Below are positions 37,325 to 45,816 of a DNA stretch of 54,213 bases, one piece after another. Both the position numbers and the translations under genes were made by a program. The DNA lies in assembly GCA_021325025.1 (NCBI GenBank), contig JAJPHZ010000026.1:1-54213 (forward strand). The letters are read 5' to 3'. Position 1 is the stretch's first letter; every line of letters begins with the position of its first letter. The notes beneath the pieces are model-generated. The model had not been told where the DNA came from. It made no database searches and was given only the letters and a program-made list of their open reading frames with translations. The stretch is from Pseudomonadota bacterium. GTDB lineage: Bacteria; Desulfobacterota; Binatia; Binatales; Binataceae.

Positions 37325-37339
37325 TACAATAGCGCCATG
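37325..37339 (+). promoter_or_regulatory. Candidate leaderless promoter of cysteine synthase gene
   Basis: TACAAT (37325-37330) is followed by AGCGCC and the ATG at 37337. There is no Shine-Dalgarno at all and the spacing predicts RNA starting at the A of ATG. A recognisable -35 box is missing. Confidence 0.4.
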
Positions 37340-38272
37340 CCAGTAAGCGTTGCACGCTCGCCCTTGGACCTCATTGGCCACACTCCGGTGGTTCGGCTCA
37401 ACCGCATCCCGGCCCGGCAGGATGCCGAGATTTGGGCCAAGCTGGAAAATTACAACCCCGGCGGCAGCGTCAAGGACCGCATCTGCCTGGCGATGATCGA
37501 GCGTGCCGAACGCGAAGGCCGCCTCAAGCCGGGCGATACGATCGTTGAACCGACCTCGGGCAACACCGGAATCGGGCTGGCGTTGGTGGCCGCGGTCAAG
37601 GGTTACAAGCTGATCCTGACGATGCCGGATACGATGAGCGAAGAGCGCCGCTCGCTGCTGTGCGCGTACGGCGCGCAGCTCGTCCTGACGCCCGATACGC
37701 GGGGGATGCACGGAGCCATCGCCAAGGCCGAGGAACTGGTACGTGCCAACCCCGGCTATTTCATGCCGCAGCAATTCTCCAATGCAGCCAATCCGCAGAT
37801 GCATCGGCAATCCACCGGGCCCGAACTGATGGAGCAGCTCGAACGGATTGACGCGTTCGTGGCCGGAGTCGGGACCGGCGGGACCATCACCGGCGTCGGC
37901 GGTTATCTGCGCGAGAAACTGGGCAACAAGGTTCATATTGTCGCGGTCGAGCCGCAAAACTCGCCGGTGCTGTCGGGCGGGGAGCCCGGCTTTCACAAGA
38001 TTCAGGGCATCGGCGCAGGTTTCGTGCCGGAAATCCTCGACACCCACGCCTACGACGAGGTGATCCCGGTCAGCGACGAGGATGCCACCCATTTCACCCG
38101 CCGTCTGGCCCGCGAAGAGGGCCTGCTGGTGGGCATCTCGTCGGGCGCGGCGTGCTGCGCAGCCGTGCAGGTGGCGCGTAGGCTAGGCGCCGGCAAGCTG
38201 GTCGCCACCATCTTCTGCGATACCGGTGAACGCTACCTGACCACCGACCTGTTCCAGGCCGAGGGAATCTGA
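37337..38272 (+). CDS. cysK: Cysteine synthase
   Basis: 311 residues. PLP enzyme that makes cysteine from O-acetylserine and sulfide. PLP lysine in [16 protein letters not shown], substrate loop [11 protein letters not shown], phosphate loop [14 protein letters not shown]-terminal [13 protein letters not shown]. Family length. The frame is open upstream to 37250, but homology begins at ATG 37337. The larE gene follows after 11 bases, suggesting co-transcription. CysK versus CysM is not certain; CysK is favoured by overall motif pattern. Confidence 0.92.
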   Translation: MPVSVARSPLDLIGHTPVVRLNRIPARQDAEIWAKLENYNPGGSVKDRICLAMIERAEREGRLKPGDTIVEPTSGNTGIGLALVAAVKGYKLILTMPDTMSEERRSLLCAYGAQLVLTPDTRGMHGAIAKAEELVRANPGYFMPQQFSNAANPQMHRQSTGPELMEQLERIDAFVAGVGTGGTITGVGGYLREKLGNKVHIVAVEPQNSPVLSGGEPGFHKIQGIGAGFVPEILDTHAYDEVIPVSDEDATHFTRRLAREEGLLVGISSGAACCAAVQVARRLGAGKLVATIFCDTGERYLTTDLFQAEGI

Positions 38273-38283
38273 GGCGCGGGACG

Positions 38284-39108
38284 ATGGATTCGCTGGAAGC
38301 CAAGCTCGCTCGTCTGCAAGGGATTTTCGTGCCGATGCAATCGGTGATCGTCGCGTTTTCGGGCGGCGTCGATTCCAGTTTCCTGCTGCGCGTGGCGCAT
38401 GAAGCGGCCGGCGAGCGCGTGCTGGCGCTGACCACCACCTCGCCCACCATGCCCGAGGAGGACCTCGCCTCGGCCCGGGAAATCGCCGCGCTGATCGGCG
38501 CGCGCCATCTGATCATCTCCTCCAACGAACTGGAGATTCCCGGCTACGCCGCCAATCCGCTCAATCGATGCTACCTGTGCAAGCACAACCTCTTTACCGT
38601 GTGCGAGCAGAAGGCGGCCGAACTAGGGGTCGAGTATATCGTCGACGGACTGAACCTGGACGATTTGCGCGACTATCGGCCCGGGATGCAGGCGGCCGCG
38701 GAAAAGCGCGTGCGCCATCCGCTGGTCGAGGCCGAACTGACTAAGCAGGAAATCCGCGAGCTGTCGAAAAGGATGGGCCTGCCCACCTGGGACCGGCCCG
38801 CTTCGCCCTGCCTGTCATCGCGTTTTCCCTACGGCACGCAGATCACACTGGAACGCCTGCAACAGGTGTCATCGGGCGAGAAGCTGCTGCGCGCGCTGGG
38901 CTTCAAGGTGGTGCGCGTGCGCTATCACGGCGAGGTCGCGCGGCTGGAGGTGGGACGCGACGAGATGGCCCGTCTGCTCGACCCGCAAATCGCGGAGCTG
39001 CTGTCGCGCGAGTTCAAGAACCTGGGCTTCCGTTTCATGACGCTGGACCTGGGCGGCTTCCGCTCCGGCTCGCTCAATGAAGGCGTGGTCCCGGCCAGCT
39101 CCGGTTGA
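38284..39108 (+). CDS. larE: LarE-type ATP-dependent sulfur transferase
   Basis: 274 residues. An ATP pyrophosphatase-fold protein that supplies sulfur for the nickel-pincer cofactor of lactate racemase-type enzymes. P-loop VIVAFSGGVDSSFLL, NRCYLCKHNLF, and PASPCLSSRFPYGTQI, whose cysteine is at the position of the sacrificial cysteine. No larA, larB or larC is in the window. It lies 11 bases after cysteine synthase. A related tRNA- or other-thiolation role is possible. Confidence 0.9.
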   Translation: MDSLEAKLARLQGIFVPMQSVIVAFSGGVDSSFLLRVAHEAAGERVLALTTTSPTMPEEDLASAREIAALIGARHLIISSNELEIPGYAANPLNRCYLCKHNLFTVCEQKAAELGVEYIVDGLNLDDLRDYRPGMQAAAEKRVRHPLVEAELTKQEIRELSKRMGLPTWDRPASPCLSSRFPYGTQITLERLQQVSSGEKLLRALGFKVVRVRYHGEVARLEVGRDEMARLLDPQIAELLSREFKNLGFRFMTLDLGGFRSGSLNEGVVPASSG

Positions 39109-39137
39109 TGCTTACAAACAACTGACGCTTCCCGGCC

Positions 39138-39902
39138 TTAGAAGAACACCTGCTCGCCGCGCGTTCCGGCGACGCGGTAGATGCATTGAAACGCGCCAGG
39201 ACTTGCCTTGGCGCCGGCAGTGGGCGGCAGGGCGTCCTGCCTGACACAGGGCAATTCCCTGATACCGGCGGCGAATAGGTCGGGCGCCGCAGTGGTGAAA
39301 TTCGCCTGCTGTCCGGGCGCGACGTCCAGCGTGGCGTCGGTCAGCGCGCTGCCCAGCTTCTCGTTGTCCCCGTACAGTGCCACCTCCAGGCTCATGCCGA
39401 CCAACTGATGGGGCGAACGATTGACGACGCGGCCGCTCAAGCGGCCGGCGCGGTGTGCGGAGTCGCGGACCCATTTGACGTCGGAGAGCAGCACCAGATT
39501 GGCGGGGATCAGTTGCGCCGAGTACGCATCGTCCACCCGCTGGTTGTATTCGACGTACTCGAAAATCAGCACCAGGATTACGATCGGTCCGATGGCGGGG
39601 ACCAGGATGTGGGAGTTAAAAGCGGCGCGGTAGGCGCGCATCGTATAGCCCAGCAGGCTGAGCGGAATCGCCACCGCGGCGGCGGCCAGCGCCGCCGCCA
39701 ACGCCATCGAGTCGGTGGCCGCCATCGCCCCATGCATGAACAAGGCGGCTGCGATCAGCCCGGCATACCAGATCAGCACCAGCCGTCCAGTACCCGCCGA
39801 TGTCTCTCCCGGGGCAGCCGGCTCATCGCTGCGCGACCGGAACTCCGATTGCGGCCGTGTACGAATGCCGTCATTGTCCGGCGCGCCACCCGCCCTTGTC
39901 AA
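39138..39902 (-). CDS. Membrane protein with FxLYD-like C-terminal domain
   Basis: 254 residues. A polar N-terminal tail of about 40, then three hydrophobic helices (LVLIWYAGLIAAALFMHG, ALAAALAAAAVAIPLSLLG, ILVPAIGPIVILVLIFEYV). An extracytoplasmic beta domain follows (GRVVNRSPHQLVGMSLEVAL, then LDVAPGQQANFTTAAP), resembling FxLYD domains. Function unknown. TTG 39902 is the only start compatible with the membrane segments, with weak SD. 21 bases after the 1449-residue gene, so the two probably form one operon. Confidence 0.65.
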   Translation of the reverse strand: MTRAGGAPDNDGIRTRPQSEFRSRSDEPAAPGETSAGTGRLVLIWYAGLIAAALFMHGAMAATDSMALAAALAAAAVAIPLSLLGYTMRAYRAAFNSHILVPAIGPIVILVLIFEYVEYNQRVDDAYSAQLIPANLVLLSDVKWVRDSAHRAGRLSGRVVNRSPHQLVGMSLEVALYGDNEKLGSALTDATLDVAPGQQANFTTAAPDLFAAGIRELPCVRQDALPPTAGAKASPGAFQCIYRVAGTRGEQVFF

Positions 39903-39923
39903 TCCGACAGCCGCCGGTCGATT

Positions 39924-42900
39924 CTAATGGCCTACTCCGGGAGTGGCGGGCAGAATCGAGCTCACCCACTGGACGATGCCGCTGAGGGTGGCGGGAAATT
40001 GTATCCCCAGTACCGTCAGCACCGGCAACACCCCGTACAGGACAAGATGTCCGACAAAACCCAGCGTCCAGTCGATTTTGCCCGGAGTCCCGCCCGACAA
40101 CAGGCTCAGCAGGCGGTCGCGGCTGACCTGAATCAGGATCCACACGGAAATTGCGGCTCCACCCAACAGCATCGTCCAGCCAAAGCGCAGCAAAGTATCG
40201 CTGTTGGGGAAGGGGTAGGAGCTGACCGCCATCAGCATCAGCAGCAGTCCCACGATCGTAAAAAACATCTGAAAGCGCAGCTGCGCCAGTATGTGTCGGC
40301 TGTAATCGAGAATCCGGCTGGCCAAAAACAACCCGGCCGCGCCGCGCCATCGGTCTTCATCGCTTTCGGGAACGGTGGGCGCAGCCTGCAGACACCAGTC
40401 GGGCTCAAGAATGTTTGCCGCGATGGCGGACATTTTTGCCAACGCCGCCTGCGCGCTGAGCATCCTACGACGCCGCTTGCGGTAGTCGCCAAGGGCATCG
40501 AATTTGAGGGCGGCGGCCAGATTGGACTTGGCATACTCAAACAGCTCGTGCAGTTTCCACCGATTGGCCGCGACCGCCGCCCTTAAGGGGCGCTGCGAAG
40601 CATTGTTGCCGAGCAACTGGTCTGCGCAGCCAAGCAGCCGTGCGGCCTGCTCAATTGAAAATTCCAACGCGCTGAAGGTGGGCGGCGGCGAGCCCAGGGA
40701 AAGCTCGGGCACCTGTCCGGAACTGCTCTGGGAGCGCTCCTCTCCACTGGTGGACGGTTTGCCCAGGGCTCCCAGCCGCCCGCACGCTTCGCGCAACGGA
40801 TGCCACGACAGGCGCCTGAGCAGCTCGCGAAATTCGCACCATACGTTGAACGTCCTGAGCAGGTTGAAGGTTATCCCCAGGTAGGCGGTGCCGAGCAGGA
40901 ACGCCAGCAGCAGGTCGAACCTGGGTCCTTCGAGGGAGGGCAGGAAGAGAAACCCCGCGAGATTGGGCCAGCCAAGGTCGGCGCCGTGACCGAGCCTGGC
41001 CACGAAGCCGGCGAGCGTATGGAAGTTAAACGCCCGTTCGATTTCGTCGAAATCCACCCTGAGGAGGGTCGCCGCCAAAAAAGCGGTTATCAACCAAAAA
41101 GCCACGAACCCGAAGGGGAGTCCGAGCGCCCCGCGCGACAGCAGCGAACGAAGCCGCCTCTGTCTGACCGCCAGGTCGCCGAGCGAGGGGGAGTTCATAC
41201 CCAGGTAGGAAGCCTGCAGCACCTGACTGGCCTCGTCGCGCGCGTCATCGCCGCCGGTTGCCGCCTCGATCATCGCGGTGCGGTGCACGTTGGATGAGGC
41301 CCACAGCACCATCGCGAGGCTGACAAAGAACAGGGGCAGCACAGGCGAAATGCCGTTGCCCGAATTTACATAGCGCCAGGCGGCGAAAATCAAATCCGCC
41401 TTTTTGTAGGGGTCCTCGTCCGGCCCCAGCAGACCGGCCAGATACCAAACAACCAGTAGACAGGAAACAACCGGGATCAGCAGCGACGCGATTGCTGAAA
41501 GAGCTTCGGCGGTCGTGCGCACAGCTCTTTCAATTGCGCCGCGCGCCCGCTTGCCCAGCGGTCCCCCGACAGGGGCCTGCCATTTCGGCCATCGCGTTCC
41601 TCCTATTGCCGCCCTTCCCTCCCCGCCCACAGCCCAGCAGGCAAGCGTAAGGCACGCCTTAAGAAAGGACATGAGCGCGGCAGCGATAAGCGGGATCAAG
41701 ACCACGAGCAGGGTGGCTCTGACCCACCATCGGAGGTGAACCGCAAAGGTGGGAACATCGGGCACAAACCACCCCATGGCCAGGTGCATTCCCGTCCGGC
41801 GCAGGGCAGCAGGCAGCAGTATCGCAGCCGGATAAGGAGCGGCCTTGACATGGGACTGCAGGATGATGACGCGCCACCACGGCGCCGGCAGCAGGCCGGG
41901 AAACACCAGCAGTCCCGACACCAGCAGATAGAACGCCAGCAGGTGGACGTGGAAGGCTTCCAGCGCCAGCAGTCTGCGGCGGGCCGGATCGCGTAGTCGC
42001 GCCCGCCAAATCGTTTTTCGCCATCGCAGCTTCGCCGGCCACAGCGCCAGAAGTGCAAACCATGTGGATATAATCGTGGCAGCCCAGAACAGCAGAATGG
42101 AAGCCCATGAGTTGGTTCGATAGAACTCTATTTCATGCGTGTGCGCCGGTTTACGCTTGGAGGGCTTGTTAATATATAAACCCGACAGGCCGACCGTTTG
42201 CGGAAGAATGGCGATCGGTACAAATCCTTCCTTTCCAACCGCGGTGATCCAGACTGGTGGAGAGGTCTTCGGAGCCAGCGAACCTTTCAAAACGAACGGC
42301 TGGGCGTAATCGAGCATTTTGTCCTGTCTGTCAAGCAGGGCGAGGGTGGCGTTGAACAGTCCCTCGGCCCTCTCGCTGGAAAACTGATAATGCTCGCTTT
42401 CGCCCAGGAACGGATAGGTCCAGTGCTGGTTGAGGGTGAACAGAGGGTAAGTGCCGACCACCAGCATCCCGCGCAAATCGTTGGCAACGTCAGGGTTGAG
42501 GAACAGAAGGTCGCCGCCGAAGGAGAAGACGGTGGTGTCCGGACAATGGGTGTGCACCTCGCGGGCAAGGTAGATGGTATCCTGCACGTCGCTGGCGGCG
42601 ATGCCGACGTAATGGATTCGCTCTGCCGACAGGGTGGAGAGAAGATTGGACATAACCAGCGCGGCGGCAGGTTTGTCCAGATCCTCGGCAAAGGAGGGCA
42701 AGAGGTCTTTGCCCTCGGTTTTGGGCGTCAACACCGGGAAAAACGTGCGCGATCCTTCAATCAACTTGAGCAGTTGCGGTGACGCCGTCTGCTCCTCGCT
42801 CGCCTCGCGAACTTTGGAGATGTGAAGGGGGAACGGCAGATCAAGATAGCCATGGGCTTTTTTGTACTCTTCGCTGAACCGCTTAAACGTGGCGTCTTGC

Positions 42901-44273
42901 CAGCGCAGGGCTTCCAGGTTGCCGTACAACACCGAAGCTACGCGTTGCACGCCGCCTGCGTGCACCATCTCCGGTGCGTCGTTCAGCCATTTCACTATCC
43001 TGTGCTCCAGTTTTCGGAGCTCCTTGGCTGATTTCAAGTCCGTTACTTCCCGGCCGCGCAGATACTCGATAAATCCGCCCAGCGTGCCCACGGCGAAATT
43101 CTGTCCATAGCCGGTATCGGCCTCGCGCAGGATTGCCACGTCTTCAAGTTGAACGCCCAGGCGCTCCCTGAGGAAGCGCAGAAACGTATCGCGGCTCTCC
43201 ACGCCGTAGTCCATCGTGGCGGTGAAGGTCAAATCGCCAAAGGCGTCAGGATCGTTGAAGGGGGCATCCTGCAATCCCATCTGATTCACCGCGTCGGCAT
43301 CGCCGGAGACGATGCTGAAGTGCAGCGGCGGCGTGTGGTCTCGGCGCCCATGGGTGAGCTTTTTCCAATACGCGGCTTTCCATCTTGCGAAGTCGGCAAA
43401 CCCGAGTCTCAGCGAGGGGACCGACCCGGTAAAGTACGGAGCCAACACCCCGATTTTGACGCAACCCGGCTGACGCTTGGGGCAATCTGTCTGTCCGGCA
43501 GCAAGAGGTGAGAGTTCGGCAACCTGTTCCAAGGCGCTGGCAAGCGCGAATTTGTGAATGCCCGCGGTGGGAGTTTCTCCGACCACGAACACCACCAAAA
43601 GCTGACAACCCCCCAGACCTCCGCAGTTGCGCCTGAAGAGAATAAGCCCCGGTTGGGTTTCGGGGTCGCGGCTTTCCGCTCCAGCCGCCGCCGCCTGCTC
43701 GGGTTGGGTCCACGGAAGGTCAAAGCGATCCATGGAGTAGCCGGCTTGCGCGGCGGCCTCCGTCAGCGTCTCCATGCCGCTATCGAAGTCGTGTTGCAGA
43801 TGGGAAAGAACAGGGTCCGGAAGCGTGGCGATCAGAAACTGCACTTCGATCGAATCCCGATGGCGGGTCGAACGCCTGGGGTTCAAATCCGTTTCAAGTT
43901 GCTTGTCGGAAGGGTTGTCGATGCACCTCCCCAATCCCGCAGTTTCCAGGTCTTCGTCCGGCGCGACCGTGCCCTTTTTGCCCACGCCCTTGAGCGCCGG
44001 GCGAAGCTCGTCGGCGACCGGCGGCAGCAGGTAGTTGGTATTGACGAACTTCCACAGCAGATGGCGGGCGTCGCCGCAGTAGCGGTCCAGGCGCCCGGAT
44101 TGCCGGAAGCGGGGGTTGCCGGATGATATGCGCCCGAGCTCGGCGTGATGCGTCGCGACTCCGGCGACCGCGGTAGCGCCGGCCACATCACCCCCGGTGG
44201 GTGCGGGGCGTTGCGTGGTGGCCAGCAGGGCCATCGGCGCGAGCAGCCAGGGTGCCAGATCACGAAACGTCAT
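39924..44273 (-). CDS. Giant receptor-like multispanning membrane protein (1449 residues)
   Basis: Residues 1-20 look like a signal peptide (APWLLAPMALLATT). About 25-715 is extracytoplasmic. Its middle resembles type 1 periplasmic ligand-binding folds: CVKIGVLAPYFTGSVPSLRL (271-290), FSIVSGDADAVN, FTATMDYGVESRDTFLRFL, and a second-lobe-like AALVMSNLLSTLSAERIHYV. After 720 come about ten hydrophobic helices (near 723-745, 778-798, 852-872, 925-948, 977-993, 1051-1071, 1119-1137, 1333-1352, 1366-1383, 1408-1425). A hydrophilic 190-residue stretch (1140-1330) separates the last three. I know no named family. GGGAGAG lies 6 bases before the ATG, with a strong promoter upstream. Ligand-sensing or transport is inference. 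Confidence 0.75.
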   Translation of the reverse strand: MTFRDLAPWLLAPMALLATTQRPAPTGGDVAGATAVAGVATHHAELGRISSGNPRFRQSGRLDRYCGDARHLLWKFVNTNYLLPPVADELRPALKGVGKKGTVAPDEDLETAGLGRCIDNPSDKQLETDLNPRRSTRHRDSIEVQFLIATLPDPVLSHLQHDFDSGMETLTEAAAQAGYSMDRFDLPWTQPEQAAAAGAESRDPETQPGLILFRRNCGGLGGCQLLVVFVVGETPTAGIHKFALASALEQVAELSPLAAGQTDCPKRQPGCVKIGVLAPYFTGSVPSLRLGFADFARWKAAYWKKLTHGRRDHTPPLHFSIVSGDADAVNQMGLQDAPFNDPDAFGDLTFTATMDYGVESRDTFLRFLRERLGVQLEDVAILREADTGYGQNFAVGTLGGFIEYLRGREVTDLKSAKELRKLEHRIVKWLNDAPEMVHAGGVQRVASVLYGNLEALRWQDATFKRFSEEYKKAHGYLDLPFPLHISKVREASEEQTASPQLLKLIEGSRTFFPVLTPKTEGKDLLPSFAEDLDKPAAALVMSNLLSTLSAERIHYVGIAASDVQDTIYLAREVHTHCPDTTVFSFGGDLLFLNPDVANDLRGMLVVGTYPLFTLNQHWTYPFLGESEHYQFSSERAEGLFNATLALLDRQDKMLDYAQPFVLKGSLAPKTSPPVWITAVGKEGFVPIAILPQTVGLSGLYINKPSKRKPAHTHEIEFYRTNSWASILLFWAATIISTWFALLALWPAKLRWRKTIWRARLRDPARRRLLALEAFHVHLLAFYLLVSGLLVFPGLLPAPWWRVIILQSHVKAAPYPAAILLPAALRRTGMHLAMGWFVPDVPTFAVHLRWWVRATLLVVLIPLIAAALMSFLKACLTLACWAVGGEGRAAIGGTRWPKWQAPVGGPLGKRARGAIERAVRTTAEALSAIASLLIPVVSCLLVVWYLAGLLGPDEDPYKKADLIFAAWRYVNSGNGISPVLPLFFVSLAMVLWASSNVHRTAMIEAATGGDDARDEASQVLQASYLGMNSPSLGDLAVRQRRLRSLLSRGALGLPFGFVAFWLITAFLAATLLRVDFDEIERAFNFHTLAGFVARLGHGADLGWPNLAGFLFLPSLEGPRFDLLLAFLLGTAYLGITFNLLRTFNVWCEFRELLRRLSWHPLREACGRLGALGKPSTSGEERSQSSSGQVPELSLGSPPPTFSALEFSIEQAARLLGCADQLLGNNASQRPLRAAVAANRWKLHELFEYAKSNLAAALKFDALGDYRKRRRRMLSAQAALAKMSAIAANILEPDWCLQAAPTVPESDEDRWRGAAGLFLASRILDYSRHILAQLRFQMFFTIVGLLLMLMAVSSYPFPNSDTLLRFGWTMLLGGAAISVWILIQVSRDRLLSLLSGGTPGKIDWTLGFVGHLVLYGVLPVLTVLGIQFPATLSGIVQWVSSILPATPGVGH

Positions 44274-44366
44274 CGTGGCTCTCCCGGAGAGCGCTGAAAC
44301 CCGGCTTCAGAGACCAACCGCCCCTGAATTGCGGCCAATGCTCCCCCCAGTTTAAAAATTCACTGG

Positions 44367-44394
44367 ATTGTAGGAGAAATCACCTGATTGTCAA
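44367..44394 (-). promoter_or_regulatory. Near-consensus sigma-70 promoter of the giant membrane protein gene
   Basis: Minus-strand TTGACA (44389-44394), 16-base spacer, TACAAT (44367-44372) in the most AT-rich stretch of the window. Predicted start near 44360, leader about 87 bases. Confidence 0.7.
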
Positions 44395-44405
44395 TGATAT
44401 TGACA
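44389..44405. promoter_or_regulatory. Palindromic operator candidate over the -35 box
   Basis: TGTCAA-TGATA-TTGACA, a perfect 6-base inverted repeat with 5-base centre. One arm is the -35 hexamer itself, so a bound dimer would block RNA polymerase. The regulator is unknown. Confidence 0.5.
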
Positions 44406-44494
44406 TTCAGATATTAAAAATACACATCTGTTTGTTTCGCACGAAATTTTGGGATCGCCGACCTTTTTGGCCCACGTCGGCACAAACCGACTGG

Positions 44495-44552
44495 CAGGGT
44501 GCGGAAAAAGGATATTTGTGCCCTCATGAAGACACCTGCGTTCCGCACCCTG
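44495..44552. repeat. Inverted repeat with CAGGGTGCGGAA arms
   Basis: Arms CAGGGTGCGGAA (44495-44506) and TTCCGCACCCTG (44541-44552), perfect over 12 bases, separated by 34 bases. The left arm closely resembles the arm of the hairpin at 44611-44647 (CAGGTTGCGGAA). Confidence 0.6.
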
Positions 44553-44580
44553 GACAAAAGATGGCTGCTTTCCTTTACTT

Positions 44581-44610
44581 CTCTCCCTCTGGGAGAGACT
44601 AGAGTGAGGG
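44581..44610 (+). repeat. Palindromic repeat copy (CTCTCCC/GGGAGAG)
   Basis: CTCTCCC-TCT-GGGAGAG followed after six bases by GTGAGGG: the same block order as the left DUF559 repeat at 21593-21628. Fourth copy of the family in the window. Confidence 0.6.
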
Positions 44611-44647
44611 AGCAGGTTGCGGAAAATCGTTTTTTCCGCAACCTGCT
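44611..44647 (-). terminator. Long hairpin at the end of the SGNH gene
   Basis: Perfect 16-base-pair stem (arms 44611-44626 and 44632-44647) with a 5-base loop, overlapping the stop codon of the SGNH-like gene. No U-run follows on either strand, so it may stabilise the transcript end or belong to the repeat cluster rather than act as a classical terminator. Confidence 0.4.
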
Positions 44648-45806
44648 AGCGGCGCGCCGACAGGTCGGGAGCCGCAATGTGGCCGTAGCGCTTGGCGATC
44701 ACTGCGGCGATCGTGGTCGAATAGACGTTGGGGGCGGCGGTCGCCTCGTCCTTGCGCCGGTCCTGCAACGCCAGCATCGCGCCGACGTTATCCGCCGTGA
44801 CCCGCAGAGCAGAGCCGGCCACGATTGCGGCGTCGGGACAGTCAGGGATCGAGTCGCCCAAGAGCTGGCGCATGATGGTGGCGCCGACCGCGGGTTCCAT
44901 GTGCCAGGCGTCGATAAACATGCGGTCGCTGCGTGCGATGCCGTTGTAGCCCGAGTAGTCGGTGTAGGACAGATGCTGCGCCAGCTCGCGCTTCCAGCGC
45001 TGAAAGTCGGGCCATCGTCCGGTCTGGCGGATCATTTCCAGCTCGAATTGATCCACCGGCGGCACATATGCGATTAACTCCACGTGGGCCCGGCGGATGC
45101 GTTGGACGATCTCCAAAAACAACTGGAACAATCGCGGCGAGTAATCGAACTGGCGATACTCGGGCAGTTGGCTGATCTCGCGCAGGCGCCGCTGCTCGTC
45201 CATCCCGGCCAGCGTCGGGGGCGGCGGATTGGCGAACTGGCGGCAGATGAACGCTTTCGGCCAGGGAATCGGCTGCCGGGCGTCGGCAGCGATCTTTCCC
45301 TGCAGCGCCCGCCCAATCATCCGGTAGCTGGCCACGAAGGTGTCGGCGCTCAGCAGATTGTCGGTCAGCGTGATGCGCCAATCGCCGTCCAGGCGCGCAC
45401 AGGTATCGGGTGAGCAGCTATCGGTGTAGGCGTCGATGGTGTAGAACTCCACGCCCCAGATGACGCGCCGTAGATGCGGATTGCGCAGCGCGATGTCCAC
45501 TTCCTTGGCGATCTCCTGCAGACGCGAGCCCGACAGCGCCGCGTTCTCGACCCCGTCGTGCACCCCCTGCTCGATCTTCATGCCGTAAAGCGTGCGCGAG
45601 GATCCCAGCAGCAGCGTGTCGGGTGCGGCGGTGCGCAGCAGATAGGGCGTCACCACGCGCTCGGCCCTGACCCGGCGGTACTTGCCGGGCACCAGGTGAA
45701 AGCGCCAGGCGCCCCACGGATTGACCAGGATATTCAAGACGATAACCGCCGCAACGGCGGCCACCAGCCAGCTCAGCATCAGGCGCAGACGACGTGCGGC
45801 GGCCAT
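44646..45806 (-). CDS. SGNH/AlgJ-DltD-like periplasmic protein (O-acylation partner)
   Basis: 386 residues. One N-terminal membrane anchor (LMLSWLVAAVAAVIVLNILV), then an SGNH-like fold: serine block DTLLLGSSRTLYGMKI and the aspartate/histidine block MFIDAWHMEPAVGATIM. Such proteins take acyl groups exported by an MBOAT partner and transfer them to a cell-surface polysaccharide. ATG 45806 lies 10 bases after the MBOAT stop; the frame extends upstream into the MBOAT gene without homology. No polysaccharide synthase genes are nearby. Confidence 0.83.
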   Translation of the reverse strand: MAAARRLRLMLSWLVAAVAAVIVLNILVNPWGAWRFHLVPGKYRRVRAERVVTPYLLRTAAPDTLLLGSSRTLYGMKIEQGVHDGVENAALSGSRLQEIAKEVDIALRNPHLRRVIWGVEFYTIDAYTDSCSPDTCARLDGDWRITLTDNLLSADTFVASYRMIGRALQGKIAADARQPIPWPKAFICRQFANPPPPTLAGMDEQRRLREISQLPEYRQFDYSPRLFQLFLEIVQRIRRAHVELIAYVPPVDQFELEMIRQTGRWPDFQRWKRELAQHLSYTDYSGYNGIARSDRMFIDAWHMEPAVGATIMRQLLGDSIPDCPDAAIVAGSALRVTADNVGAMLALQDRRKDEATAAPNVYSTTIAAVIAKRYGHIAAPDLSARR

Positions 45807-45816
45807 CTCGTGGAAC

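Larger units (their letters stand above)
44274..44645. other. Regulatory and repeat-rich gap upstream of the giant gene
   Basis: 372 bases with no gene. It holds, from high to low coordinate, the hairpin after the SGNH gene, a palindromic repeat copy, a second inverted repeat, an AT-rich stretch with a sigma-70 promoter and operator-like palindrome, and a roughly 85-base leader of the 1449-residue gene. Confidence 0.6.

Noticed and set aside
43880..43900. tRNA-like GGTTCAAATCC-type T-arm
   Set aside because: Lies inside the 1449-codon gene and no cloverleaf can be drawn around it.
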